Source: UBA1794 sp964439955 (GTDB lineage Bacteria > Bacteroidota > Bacteroidia > Bacteroidales > Bacteroidaceae). Taken from it: DNA of 23,955 bases. Below, piece after piece: positions 1-9,742 of the stretch (position 1 is its first letter; each line of letters starts with the position of its first letter). The position numbers and the translations under genes were made by a program. Under the pieces are notes generated by a model. That model did not search any database. It worked only from the letters and a program-made list of their open reading frames with translations, and was not told the origin of the DNA. The stretch is from NCBI GenBank assembly GCA_964439955.1, contig CAYTPX010000029.1:1-23955 (forward strand), in the 5' to 3' direction.

Positions 1-3000
1 CGCCACAAGAACAACTTTACGACCGCCAAACGCTGACAAAGAACGTAGATGGCATTTATGTTTTCCATCTTGCCACGGCTGAAGATGCTCCCACAGGAAG
101 ATGGGAGGCTCGCTTTAAAGTAGGTGGCCAAACTTTTTATCACGCAGTCAGGGTTGAGACTATCAAACCAAACCGCTTGAAGATAAACATATCTTCTGCG
201 GAGGTATTGCATAGTGGAAAGTCATCGGATATTGGCATCGAAGCTCATTGGCTGACTGGCTCTGTAGCTGCGGGACTGAAAGCGAATGTAGAGATGTCGC
301 TATACGATAATCCGCACCCCTTTGAGCGATACGGCGAATATGTATTTAGAAATCCTCTACATGCCTCATCGCAATCAAAACACGAGGTTTTCTCGGGTGA
401 ACTTAATTCGCTCGGTAAAGTTGCTTGTCGCTATACACTACCTGTTACGAGGCAAGTTCCGGGTATGATGCAAGCCAATCTTATCGCACGGGTAGCCGAG
501 GCTGGAGGTGACGAGAGTCTGACTTCCCGTTCAGTGCGCTATTCGCCTTATGTAAGTTATGTTGGAGTCAATCTCCAAGGTAAGGAGTTTGAAACGGATT
601 GCGATTTACACTTCCCTGTCGTAACACTTGATGCCGAAGGGAATCCCGTGGAGCGTAACCTCTCCTATAAGATTTACCATCTGAATTGGAGTTGGTGGTG
701 GGAAGGTTCCGCCAGTGATTTGAATAGGTATGTCCAAAGTACAAGTGCGGAAGTTGTGGCCTCAGGGACGATTCCGACAAAACAAGGCAAAGGTGAAATC
801 TCGTTCCGTGTAGATTACCCGTCGTGGGGAAAGTACTTGATTTATGTGGAAGATCCCATAAGCAAGCATGCAACGGGAGGTGTTGTCTATATCGATTGGC
901 CCGATTGGCGAGGACATTCAGGCAAGAGTGATCCAACAGCTGCCACTATGCTCTCGTTCTCGCTTGATAAGCGCAACTATGCGGTTGGAGAATATGCCAC
1001 TGTATATCTGCCCAAGTCGACGGGAGGCCGTGTCTTGCTTTCCATCGAAAATGGCTCACGCGTCATCTCTCGCCAGTGGGTCCGCACCTCATCTGAGGAA
1101 GAGACCGCCCATCGCATTTTGGTGACGAAGGATATGGTTCCCAACTTCTATGTGAATGCCTCGCTGTTGCAACCTCACGCCCAAACCGCAAACGATCTGC
1201 CTATCCGTATGTATGGAATCGAAAGTGCGGAAGTCATTGACCGCCACACTATCCTGCACCCTGTAATAGAGGTTGCCGATGAGATATTGCCGCAGCAAGA
1301 GTTTACGGTTAAGGTTCGAGAGCAAGATGGCAAACCCATGAGTTACACGCTTGCTATCGTTGACGAAGGGTTACTCGACATAACCGCTTTTAAGACTCCA
1401 CAGCCGTGGCTGGCTATGAACCGACGTGAGGCATTGGGCGTAAAGACCTAGGATATGTACGAGGATGTAATAGGTGCTTATGCGGGTAAATTCTCATCGA
1501 TTTTGAACATAGGTGGCGATGAGGCTTTGCGCCGTGCAGCCGGCAAAGAGAAGCGATTTAATCCTGTCGTAAAATTCCTTGGCCCGTTTAAGCTTGATAG
1601 CGGTACAAAAACACACAGGATCACTCTTCCCATGTACGTCGGCTCAGTACGAGTAATGGTCGTAGCGGCCAAGAATGGTTCGTATGGTAACGCAGATAAG
1701 ACTGTGACTGTTCGTTCTCCGTTGATGTTGCTTACTACGATGCCACGTGAGTTGGCGTGCGGCGACAAGGTTGATATGCCGGTAAATATCTTCGCAATGG
1801 AAGATGGCGTACGAGATGTTAAGGTCAGTGTTAGTGTGGAGGGGCCAGTCACTATCGCTGGCAAAAGTGTCCAACAAGTCACATTCAATCAACCGGCAGA
1901 GAAACTCGTCAATTTCAGTCTGCAGTGCGACAATGCGCATAATGGTCAGGCAAAGGTGGTGATTACTGCAACAGGTGGTGGCCAAGAGGCTACCGAAACT
2001 ATCTATATCGATGTTCGCAATCCATTACCCAATGTAGTAAAGTCCCAGTCTCTATCACTCAAAGGCGGTGAGAAACACCGCTTTGATTGTGCTGCATTCA
2101 AGGACGGAAACGCCCAACTGTCCATTGCTACGATGCCGACAATCGATTTTTCAGGTGCATTCTCATTCGTTGAGCATTATGCCCACTTCTGCACAGAGCA
2201 GTTATCCGCTCGTGCGATGTATATGCTCTACGCGCGAAAATTCTTGGGCGCGGAGGAGCAAAAGCGTGCCGAAAAAGCCCTTCCATCACTACTTAAAACC
2301 ATCGAATCGCGACAACTATCAAACGGTGGATTCGCTTATTGGCCGGGTAACAGCGAGGCACACGACTGGACGACATCCATGGCGGGTGAAGTGATGACCG
2401 AAGCACGCAAGCAAGGTTTTGCTGTTTCGACACAATGTTATACTCGCTGGATTGAGTACCAGAATACGGCAGCCCGCCGTTATCGGCATTCAACTGCGGA
2501 TGCGGCAGACCTGATGCAAGCGTATAGGCTCTATACACTTGTCCTTGCCGGTGAACAACCGACTGCCGCCATGAATAAACTGCGCGAGTCGAAGAGTTTA
2601 TCCCAACAGGCACTTTTGCGCCTTGCCGCCACCTATGCACTAATTGGCAGAGAGGATGTCGCCGAGAAACTCCTTGAAAAGAGCAATTCCACACCTGCAA
2701 TCAACGGCTCGTATGCAACCTTCTGGTCATCCCTCCGAGATAAAGCCATGGCGTTGGAAACTTGGCTGCTTGTTGGCAATAGAACTATGGCATTTAAGTT
2801 GGCGCGCGAAGTCGCCAATGAGTTCTCTGTAATGAACTCTACAACACAAGAGGTAGCTTTTGTAAGTGCTGCGATGAGCCATATGGGTGATCTGGTGGAT
2901 GGTAGCACTTCCCAAATTGCGCTATCCTCAGGCTACGGAGTTCCACGACTAATCCGCAATCTGCGAGACATCCAGCAAATCAAGCTCAGCACTTCACAAG

Positions 3001-3503
3001 GATTCATTGAGGTAGAAAATCAGGGAAATGAGGAGGTGTCGCTGTCACTTGTATTGAAGCGTAAACCTTCGGCAAACGAGACAGTTAGAGCCGATGCGGA
3101 AGGTGTTGAAATCAATGTTCAATATACCGATCTAACCGGTGGCACGATTGCTGTAGATAAATTGAAGCAGGGAGAAGAGTTCCTTGCCAGGATCAGTGTA
3201 AAAAAGATGTCTGAAAGTTCGCCTTCAATGGCATTAACCTATGCCGTTCCATCTGGCTGGGAAATATGGAATGAACGATTAGTGGGCAACAGTAGCCTAT
3301 CAGATGCGGCTTATATCGATATTCGAGATACGCACATAAGCTGGTACTTTGCTATCGAGCAGGGAAAGAGCAAACAATTTATAGTTCGTTTACGTGCCGT
3401 GTATGCCGGTCAGTTCATCCTGCCTCCGACGCTTTGCGAGGATATGTATAACCCAGTTTGTCGAACAAATACGCCTAATGGCAAAACGATCGTTACCCGA
3501 TGA
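1..3503 (+). pseudogene. Bacterial alpha-2-macroglobulin (YfhM-like), 5' partial and interrupted by an in-frame TAG
   Basis: The reading frame is open from the left edge (first full codon at 3), so the start lies outside the window. Bacterial alpha-2-macroglobulins are large periplasmic protease traps tethered near the inner membrane. The first part reads as macroglobulin-like beta domains (for example VRVETIKPNRLKI near 150-190). One TAG at 1449-1451 breaks the frame inside the conserved stretch REALGVKT-stop-DMYEDVIGAYAG. Relatives normally have Trp there, so TGG to TAG is the simplest change. The frame stays open for another 682 codons from ATG 1455. The downstream part keeps the thioester motif C-T-E-Q (Cys codon 2190) followed by an alpha-helical thioester-domain-like region and a C-terminal beta domain. 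No other lesion is seen, so the mutation is recent, or the protein is made in two pieces by restart at 1455, or it is a sequencing error. It overlaps pbpC by ATGA. Family call is firm; functional state is uncertain. Confidence 0.85.
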
Positions 3504-5743
3504 GGAGGTATCTGAAATATGGAGTGCTGATAGTAGCGGGAATCATCCTGCTACTATGGGTCTTTTGTCTTCCATACAATCTATTTGAGGATGTCCCGTA
3601 TTCAACCGTTGTAACCGATAAAAATGGAAAGCTATTGGGCGCACGAGTAGCCGATGATGGACAATGGCGTTTCCCGCCCTGCAATTCGCTCCCCGACAAG
3701 TTTGCAAAAGCTCTCATCGAATTCGAGGATCATCGTTTCTATTCACATTGTGGCATAAGCCCACGTGCCATCGTAAGAGCAATCCTGCAAAATCTACGCA
3801 ACGGGCGCGTGGTTAGTGGTGGAAGCACTATCTCGATGCAGGTTATTCGTCTTTCGCGACAGAAGCCACGCACCGTTTGGCAAAAGTTGGTAGAGATGTT
3901 TATGGCAACCCGACTGGAAGCACGATATGGCAAAGAGGATATTTTGCGTATCTATGCCTCACACGCCCCATACGGTGGGAATGTTGTGGGCATCGATGCT
4001 GCATTATGGCGATATTTTGGAAATGATAGAGCCGAACTCTCATGGGCAGAAGCTGCAACATTGGCAGTTCTACAAAATGCGCCGTCGCTGATACATTTGG
4101 ACAAAAACCGCAATGCACTACTGGCTAAACGTAACCGGTTACTTACTCGTTTGCACGGAAAGGGCGAGTTGTCGGATGATGACTACGAATTAGCCGTTGA
4201 AGAGCCATTGATTGGAGAACCCTATCCAATGCCTCAATACGCACCACACCTTGTGGAGCATTACCACACGACTGCTCGAGGTGTACGTATCACGACGGCA
4301 ATAGACCTCTCTTTGCAAAAACGGGTTGAAGAACTCGCTACAAGGTGGAGCAAAGAGTTAAGGGCGCAAAATATCAGAGATATTTCGGTGGTTATCGCAA
4401 AGGTTGATAGTGGAGCAATTATTGCCTATTGCGGGAACAGCGACATGGAGTTTGAACGAGATGGCAAATGGGTTAATATTGCCCGTTCAGTCCGCTCGTC
4501 GGGTAGTATTCTAAAACCTTTTTTATATGCTGCGGCACTGCAAGAGGGAACGATTTTACCCAACAGTTTACTGCCTGACGTACCTACTGATTTTGGCGGT
4601 TTTGCACCGAAGAATTTTGACGGCTCCTATGCAGGTGCCATTGCCGCCAATGAAGCACTCGCTTTATCGCTCAATATTCCAAATGTACACCTGTTGAAAG
4701 AGTTTGGCGTTGCCCGTTTTGCAGAAATCTTGCAACATTCGGGATTTACCTCACTTAATCGCTCGGCAGATAAGTATGGATTGTCTTTGGTGTTGGGCGG
4801 TGCCGAGGTGCGTTTGATTGATGTAGTGTCGTGCTATTCGCGCATGGCAGCGTGCTCTGCGGATTCAGCGGCATATCCCGATTTTCCGTTGCGTGATAAG
4901 ATGGCTCTTTATTACACTTTCAATGCAATGCGAGAGGTTAATCGCCCCGACCAAATGGATTGGCGTAGAGTGGCTTCGGTACAGAATGTAGCTTGGAAAA
5001 CGGGTACAAGTTATGGCTCCCGCGATGCATGGGCAGTGGGTGTAACTCCTGAATTTGTTGTAGGCGTATGGGTGGGAAATGCCGATGGTAGCGGAGCGCC
5101 AGAACTTACGGGAGCAAGGACAGCAGGCCCCATACTCTTCGACATGTTTAACCTGCTACCCGGCTCGGAGTGGTTTACTGAACCCGACACTACAGAGGGC
5201 GTAATGTTTCGTGTCTGTTCCCATTCGGGTTATCTTGCAGGTCGCCATTGTACAGATACGAAAGATGTGCTATTGCCACGAAACAGCGTAAAAAGCAACC
5301 GATGCCCCTATTGCAAAGAGGTTACAATTTCTTTGGATGGTATGCGTCTTGTAAATGACCGTAGTGAACCAACACGCAGAGAATCCTACTTTGTGTTACC
5401 ACCACTGATGGAGCATTACTATCGTCAGCAACACCAAGAGTATATTTCACTACCCAAGAAGATTGTTACGACTAATACTATGGAACATTCGTTTCATTTT
5501 GCATATCCTGCAGATGGCAGTATTGTTTCCATACAGAAACAGATGGATGGCAAACGGGGATCGATTGTTTGCCAAGCAATACATTCCTTATCAGCTGAAC
5601 TATTTTGGCACCTCGATGGCTCATTTATTGGAACAACTACCGATGTACATAAGATGCAGATAAAACCATCAATGGGATATCACACGATCACCATTGTAGA
5701 TAATTTAGGCGCACAACAAACCATTTCAATCATCGTTAAATAG
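3500..5743 (+). CDS. pbpC: Penicillin-binding protein 1C, bifunctional glycosyltransferase/transpeptidase
   Basis: A class A penicillin-binding protein that polymerises and cross-links peptidoglycan on the outer face of the inner membrane. An N-terminal membrane anchor (about residues 7-26) is followed by a GT51 glycosyltransferase domain with EDHRFY (catalytic Glu76) and GGSTISMQ. The transpeptidase domain has the S-I-L-K motif (Ser336 nucleophile, Lys339) and K500-T-G-T-S. The C-terminal third, beyond about 570, matches the PBP1C-specific C-terminal extension, with cysteine-containing segments (CSHSGYLAGRHC, RCPYC). Its 747 residues are normal for PBP1C. The start ATG overlaps the A2M stop (ATGA), so translation is probably coupled; this pairing is well known in proteobacteria and Bacteroidetes. 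All catalytic motifs look intact, unlike the A2M partner. A strong hairpin terminator follows. PBP1C is the best call over PBP1A because of the C-terminal domain and the A2M neighbour. Confidence 0.95.
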   Translation: MRRYLKYGVLIVAGIILLLWVFCLPYNLFEDVPYSTVVTDKNGKLLGARVADDGQWRFPPCNSLPDKFAKALIEFEDHRFYSHCGISPRAIVRAILQNLRNGRVVSGGSTISMQVIRLSRQKPRTVWQKLVEMFMATRLEARYGKEDILRIYASHAPYGGNVVGIDAALWRYFGNDRAELSWAEAATLAVLQNAPSLIHLDKNRNALLAKRNRLLTRLHGKGELSDDDYELAVEEPLIGEPYPMPQYAPHLVEHYHTTARGVRITTAIDLSLQKRVEELATRWSKELRAQNIRDISVVIAKVDSGAIIAYCGNSDMEFERDGKWVNIARSVRSSGSILKPFLYAAALQEGTILPNSLLPDVPTDFGGFAPKNFDGSYAGAIAANEALALSLNIPNVHLLKEFGVARFAEILQHSGFTSLNRSADKYGLSLVLGGAEVRLIDVVSCYSRMAACSADSAAYPDFPLRDKMALYYTFNAMREVNRPDQMDWRRVASVQNVAWKTGTSYGSRDAWAVGVTPEFVVGVWVGNADGSGAPELTGARTAGPILFDMFNLLPGSEWFTEPDTTEGVMFRVCSHSGYLAGRHCTDTKDVLLPRNSVKSNRCPYCKEVTISLDGMRLVNDRSEPTRRESYFVLPPLMEHYYRQQHQEYISLPKKIVTTNTMEHSFHFAYPADGSIVSIQKQMDGKRGSIVCQAIHSLSAELFWHLDGSFIGTTTDVHKMQIKPSMGYHTITIVDNLGAQQTISIIVK

Positions 5744-5825
5744 TTTCCAAATTACCCACTTTAATCTTGTACTGTGTAGCAGAATTGTGAATTGTTGGCG
5801 TTGCTCATCATAGACTATACAAAGA

Positions 5826-5873
5826 GAAGGGGCTATATTGGGATTTTATCCCGCAATATAGCCCCTTCTTTTT
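5826..5873 (+). terminator. Rho-independent terminator after pbpC, possibly shared with rho
   Basis: A long inverted repeat (GAAGGGGCTATATTG against CAATATAGCCCCTTC, with additional GGGA/TCCC pairing inside) ends in TTCTTTTTC on the + strand. It lies between the convergent pbpC and rho genes. Read on the - strand it is followed only by TTCTCTTTG, so use by rho is possible but weaker. Nothing else is recognised in the 5744-5990 gap. Confidence 0.85.
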
Positions 5874-5990
5874 CATTTGATATATATTATATCCTAAAAA
5901 TTAGAATCCTAAGATTTCCCTGAATTTCAATCCTTTCTCCAAACACTAATAATCATCAACCGCCATAAAGCCCTTGGTTGAAAAGGGAAA

Positions 5991-8051
5991 TCAGGAATTC
6001 ATGCTCAACAAGAATTCATCGTTATCTTTGGTTTGCTCCAAACGTTCCTTAACGAAAGTCATAGCCTCCAACGCATTCATATCGGCAATGAACTTGCGCA
6101 ATATCCACATACGGTCTAAAGTAGTTTTGTCTTGGAGCAAATCGTCGCGGCGTGTGCTGGAAGCCACGATATTTACAGCAGGGAAAACCCGCTTGTTGCT
6201 CAACGTGCGATCAAGTTGCAGTTCCATGTTACCCGTACCTTTGAATTCCTCGAAAATGACTTCATCCATTTTCGAACCCGTATCTATCAGAGCCGTGGCT
6301 AAAATCGTAAGAGAGCCCCCGTTTTCGATATTCCGTGCTGCACCGAAGAAACGCTTGGGCTTATGAAGGGCATTGGCATCCACGCCCCCGGAGAGGATTT
6401 TGCCGCTCGCTGGTGAGACTGTATTGTAAGCACGTGCCAACCGGGTGATGGAATCCAATAAAATCACCACATCATGCCCGCACTCTACCATGCGTTTTGC
6501 TTTTTCCAAAACAATCCCGGAGATTTTCACATGGCGTTCGGCCGGCTCATCGAAAGTGGAAGCAATGACCTCTGCATTTACACTGCGCGCCATGTCCGTT
6601 ACTTCTTCCGGACGTTCATCAATCAACAGGATAATCATGTAGACCTCGGGGTGGTTTTGCGCAATAGAGTTGGCCACGTCTTTTAATAAAAGCGTCTTAC
6701 CCGTCTTGGGCTGTGCCACTATCAAGCCACGCTGCCCCTTCCCGATGGGAGCAAACAAATCTACCACACGCGACGAAATACTATCTTGCCCTCCACCCCG
6801 GCATAAAGAGAATTTCTCGTCCGGGAAAATCGGGGTCAGATGATCAAAAGGAACACGGTCGCGCACCAACTCAGGGGGCAATCCGTTGATGCGAATCGGC
6901 TTCATCATAGGGAAGAACTTTTCCCCTTCGCGGGGAAGACGCATCGTACATTCCACCGTGTCACCAGTCTTCAGGCCATAAGTTTTGATTTGATTTTGGG
7001 AAACATAGATATCGTCCGGCGAAGTCAAGTAGTTATAATCCGCACTACGCAGGAAGCCATACCCGTCTTGCACTATTTCCAGGACCCCGATTCCCGTCAA
7101 AGCCTCGCCAAAGTCATAGAGCTGGTTTTCCACCGAAGCCATAAAAGGACGAGACTCTGGCTTTTGCTGCCCGTAATACGGCTCACCGGATGACTGCATC
7201 CGATTCGGGAAATTCTGTTCCGGCACAACCCGGCCCCGCTCGTATGCCCGGCGTTCTTCATTATTAAAGGGCTGTCCGGGAAAAGCACCCTCTTCGGATG
7301 ATTGAGAAAGGGCACGAGGATTTTGGAATTTCATTCGCAACTCTTCCGGAATTTCTACCGAGCCATCAGAAGGAAGTTGCTCCACCGGAACAAAATCGTC
7401 CCCCATGGGAGGAAGTGCGGCAGCAACCTTTCCTCCGTCCGGATCCATGCCCCGCCCACTTTTAACCGCAGCTTTTATTTCTTTTGAACGTTCCGGTTCG
7501 GCATTTTGCGGAGCTGCAGGAATAGCATTAGCATCATCGCCTTCCTTTTCCACCGGCTTGCTTTCCATCGCCGCCGCTGCTTGCGAAATCTCCTGTACAG
7601 GCGCATTCTTACGGGGACGCCCCCGTTTTTTCTTTCCTTCCTGTCCGGGCTGGGCAATAGGGCCTTCACCTTTTTCCCGTGCTTCTTGGGCTTCCGGACT
7701 TGGAGCAGGCTGCTGCTTTTTGGATTTCTTGCCCTGCGCCGTTTTTTCGGAAACCACAACATTCGGCCGTTCCCCGTTTTTCACGTCTTCGGCAGAATCT
7801 TCTTTCGCCGGAGAGCCGGACTTGGGAGAGGCAGATACCGCATCGCGCGGCGACGAAGCACGACGCCGTTTCCGCCCTTCGCGCTCGCCGGCTTCCGCAA
7901 CACGCGCGGCACCGGCAATCGCCTGCTCATCCAATATCCTATAAATTAATTCGTTACGAGGCAAAGAGGCCGCATCGGAAATGCCTAACTCTCCGGCCAT
8001 TTCTTGAAGTTCAGAATCACTCTTTCCGTTCAGCTGGATAATATTATACAT
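5991..8051 (-). CDS. rho: Transcription termination factor Rho with a long disordered N-terminal insert
   Basis: Rho is a hexameric RNA-dependent ATPase that ends transcription of untranslated RNA. Residues 1-50 form the Rho N-terminal helical domain (SDSELQEMAGELGISD). Residues about 50-300 are low-complexity and rich in Lys, Arg, Glu, Ala and Pro, with an AT-hook-like core RGRPRK at Arg143. An OB/cold-shock RNA-binding domain follows (about 314-385; GVLEIVQDGYGFLRS). The ATPase core has Walker A QPKTGKT (Lys452), Walker B VVILLDS, and the RNA-contacting segment GTGNMELQLDR. At 686 residues it is far longer than the 419-residue E. coli protein; the insert explains the excess. Such inserts are known in Bacteroides Rho and have been linked to phase separation in B. 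thetaiotaomicron. The gene stands alone, divergent from the leucine-rich-repeat gene, with a leader of about 125 bp. Confidence 0.98.
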   Translation of the reverse strand: MYNIIQLNGKSDSELQEMAGELGISDAASLPRNELIYRILDEQAIAGAARVAEAGEREGRKRRRASSPRDAVSASPKSGSPAKEDSAEDVKNGERPNVVVSEKTAQGKKSKKQQPAPSPEAQEAREKGEGPIAQPGQEGKKKRGRPRKNAPVQEISQAAAAMESKPVEKEGDDANAIPAAPQNAEPERSKEIKAAVKSGRGMDPDGGKVAAALPPMGDDFVPVEQLPSDGSVEIPEELRMKFQNPRALSQSSEEGAFPGQPFNNEERRAYERGRVVPEQNFPNRMQSSGEPYYGQQKPESRPFMASVENQLYDFGEALTGIGVLEIVQDGYGFLRSADYNYLTSPDDIYVSQNQIKTYGLKTGDTVECTMRLPREGEKFFPMMKPIRINGLPPELVRDRVPFDHLTPIFPDEKFSLCRGGGQDSISSRVVDLFAPIGKGQRGLIVAQPKTGKTLLLKDVANSIAQNHPEVYMIILLIDERPEEVTDMARSVNAEVIASTFDEPAERHVKISGIVLEKAKRMVECGHDVVILLDSITRLARAYNTVSPASGKILSGGVDANALHKPKRFFGAARNIENGGSLTILATALIDTGSKMDEVIFEEFKGTGNMELQLDRTLSNKRVFPAVNIVASSTRRDDLLQDKTTLDRMWILRKFIADMNALEAMTFVKERLEQTKDNDEFLLSMNS

Positions 8052-8184
8052 AGTGAAATAAGGGAATATTATATTTCAGATTAGCACATAGTACCCTTAT
8101 GCAAGGGGAATTATTCGTCAAATAATATAATCGGGATTATTTTTATCGGGAGAATGAGAAAATCCTCCACTTCAAAAGGTCATG

Positions 8185-8192
8185 CAAAGGTA
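8185..8192 (-). promoter_or_regulatory. Candidate -7 box for rho
   Basis: The - strand reads TACCTTTG, a full match to the Bacteroides -7 consensus TAnnTTTG. It would give a leader of roughly 125 bases before the rho ATG. No clear -33 TTTG is seen at the usual spacing, so this is a motif match only. The leader includes a small hairpin (CCCTT/AAGGG, 8092-8106). Confidence 0.5.
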
Positions 8193-8268
8193 AGCATTGT
8201 TCCGTTATTATAGAAATGTTTTGCATTTTTTATTTATGGGGGAATACCCGTCCATGGATGGAAAGAAT

Positions 8269-8276
8269 TACTTTTG
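8269..8276 (+). promoter_or_regulatory. Candidate -7 box for the leucine-rich-repeat gene
   Basis: TACTTTTG matches TAnnTTTG exactly and sits 22 bp before the ATG at 8299, implying a short leader without a Shine-Dalgarno site, as is common in Bacteroidetes. No good -33 element was found. This placement argues against any start upstream of 8299. Confidence 0.55.
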
Positions 8277-8298
8277 CCGTAGAAAATACAGCAGAAAC

Positions 8299-9381
8299 AT
8301 GAACTTTAAAAACACATTTCCCTATATTTTTCTCCTCTTCACATGCGTGGCAGCACACGCACAGAACGAGCAAACACATATATATAAGGTAGAAAATGCC
8401 GGGCAGCTTCAAGCAGAAATGACTCAAGAAGAGGCACATACGATTCGAAGCATGACCCTCTCCGGCAACATCAACGCACGTGATTTCAAGCTGATGCGCG
8501 ACAGCATGAGCCAACTCGAAGTGCTCAACCTGAAAGACGTACACATAAAAGCAATGACCGGGAAAGGAGGGACATCCCCAAGCAGTTTCAACTTATATAC
8601 ACCGCGTACGATTCCCGAATACGCCTTTTGCAAAGAAAAAGAAACGGCACAGGAAAAAGGCGAAAAGAAAGAGGTACAATTACAGGGAATGCCCAATCTC
8701 CGGGAAGTCTGGCTTCCCGAGAATCTGTCCACCATAGACAGATATGCTTTTTATGACTGCCGAAACCTGCGCTTACTGGTATGTTCCCAAAAGAAAGCAC
8801 CTAATCTTTTTCCCAATGCCCTGAATGACAGTATCACCGTAATATTTGTCCCCATAGGATGCCGTGATACCTACAAAAACAAAAACCGTTGGGAGAATTT
8901 CAATATCCTCGAGGGCGAACCAATCCGCCTTTCTGTGGAAATCACGACACCCGGCACTTTGAGCGACGCAATCTTACGAACAGGAAACCAGCCAAGCGAC
9001 GTGAATTACCTGACGATAAGCGGTAGCTTGGACGAAAACGACCTCAAACTCATTCGCGACTTTATGCCGAAACTCGTGCGTGTCGATATGGAAAACACCG
9101 ACGTGACGCACATTCCTGAATACACTTTCTCGCAAAAGAAATTCTTGACCGAAGCTCTTCTCCCCGCCAACCTGCAGTCCATCGGCGAACGGGCCTTCAG
9201 CGGGTGTACCCGGTTAGGGCAGAATATCATGCTCCCCGCCAGCCTGCAGTCCATCGGCGAAGGGGCTTTTCTCGACTGCGACCGGCTTCAACAAGTCATC
9301 GTCACCGGGAAAGAGCTGTCCATCATAGGAAAAGACCTATTCCGGGACGACCAAAATAAATTAATCTACCGCCCTCAATAA
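8299..9381 (+). CDS. Exported BspA-type leucine-rich-repeat protein
   Basis: A 360-residue protein with a typical signal peptide (MNFKNTFPYIFLLFTCVAAHAQ, cleavage likely after AHA), so exported to the periplasm or cell surface. The body carries LRR_5/BspA-type repeats: the pattern I-P-x-x-A-F ... L-x-x-V-x-L-P-x-x-L-x-x-I-x-x-x-A-F-x-x-C appears around IPEYAFCKEK, LSTIDRYAFYDCRNL, LQSIGERAFSGCTRL and LQSIGEGAFLDCDRL. Two blocks share a related layout (SMTLSGNINARDFKLMRDSM and LTISGSLDENDLKLIRDFM), suggesting internal duplication of an LRR-plus-linker module. No C-terminal sorting domain is seen. Such proteins in Bacteroidales often bind host or matrix proteins, but nothing here identifies a ligand. 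The start at 8299 is preferred over the longer frame from 8197 because the signal peptide begins there and a -7 box lies just upstream. Confidence 0.85.
   Translation: MNFKNTFPYIFLLFTCVAAHAQNEQTHIYKVENAGQLQAEMTQEEAHTIRSMTLSGNINARDFKLMRDSMSQLEVLNLKDVHIKAMTGKGGTSPSSFNLYTPRTIPEYAFCKEKETAQEKGEKKEVQLQGMPNLREVWLPENLSTIDRYAFYDCRNLRLLVCSQKKAPNLFPNALNDSITVIFVPIGCRDTYKNKNRWENFNILEGEPIRLSVEITTPGTLSDAILRTGNQPSDVNYLTISGSLDENDLKLIRDFMPKLVRVDMENTDVTHIPEYTFSQKKFLTEALLPANLQSIGERAFSGCTRLGQNIMLPASLQSIGEGAFLDCDRLQQVIVTGKELSIIGKDLFRDDQNKLIYRPQ
9160..9266 (+). repeat. Two near-identical 35-bp units in the LRR gene, 72 bp apart
   Basis: The stretches 9160-9194 and 9232-9266 differ at two positions only (CTCCCCGCCARCCTGCAGTC followed by CATCGGCGAASGGGC). 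The offset of 72 bp equals a 24-residue leucine-rich repeat, so this is a duplicated LRR unit that has hardly diverged at the DNA level. Confidence 0.85.
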
Positions 9382-9742
9382 GGACTCCAGTCTTTCTCAT
9401 TCCGGAATCCCCCGCAGGAGTTTGCTGGACACCGCCCCATCATAAACAAAAACGGCGGACACAACATTGGCTTTCCTTGTAAGGAGTTCTGGAGGCGAAG
9501 CCTATTTTTCACAGGCAATCTCTTGATTGGCACGCAACAAATGCTACAACCCGCCAGCTGCCCGGTCGGCGGGTTGCAGCACCATCCGTGCCGTTTCTTT
9601 CCCGAATGCAGCCCCTATGGGGCAGGGGCGTTTGCCTGAGGCAGCCCCACCCGGGCATTATTCCCGCACAGTACGGCAAGAAGCCTCCGGACAAAATGTC
9701 AATCCACGCAAAGTTGGCATACGGCACACGTGCGCATGCCCG
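9382..9742. other. Gene-poor, GC-rich, strongly structured gap of 361 bp
   Basis: No convincing coding sequence is seen on either strand. From about 9540 the DNA is rich in nested inverted repeats. Arms at 9543-9555 and 9568-9580 pair over 13 positions with one mismatch (core CAACCCGCC/GGCGGGTTG). CCCCTATGGGG follows at about 9611-9621, then GGGGCG...GCCTGAGGC...CCCC at 9624-9647, and GGCAT...ATGCC at 9717-9741, which may end flavin-reductase transcripts on the - strand. The density of stems is more than two terminators need; a structured RNA or a dispersed repeat is possible. No known RNA family was recognised. Confidence 0.5.
9469..9509 (+). terminator. Possible terminator after the LRR gene
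   Basis: GGCTTTCC and GGAGGCGAAGCC can pair imperfectly and are followed by TATTTTT. The stem has a bulge, so this is tentative. Confidence 0.4.

Noticed and set aside
7405..7949. Cys/Ser/Phe-rich + strand frames opposite the Rho insert
   Set aside because: They mirror the low-complexity charged insert of rho and have no start context.
8197..8298. Extension of the LRR gene to an earlier ATG
   Set aside because: It would put 34 non-signal residues before a clear signal peptide and include the -7 box inside the gene.
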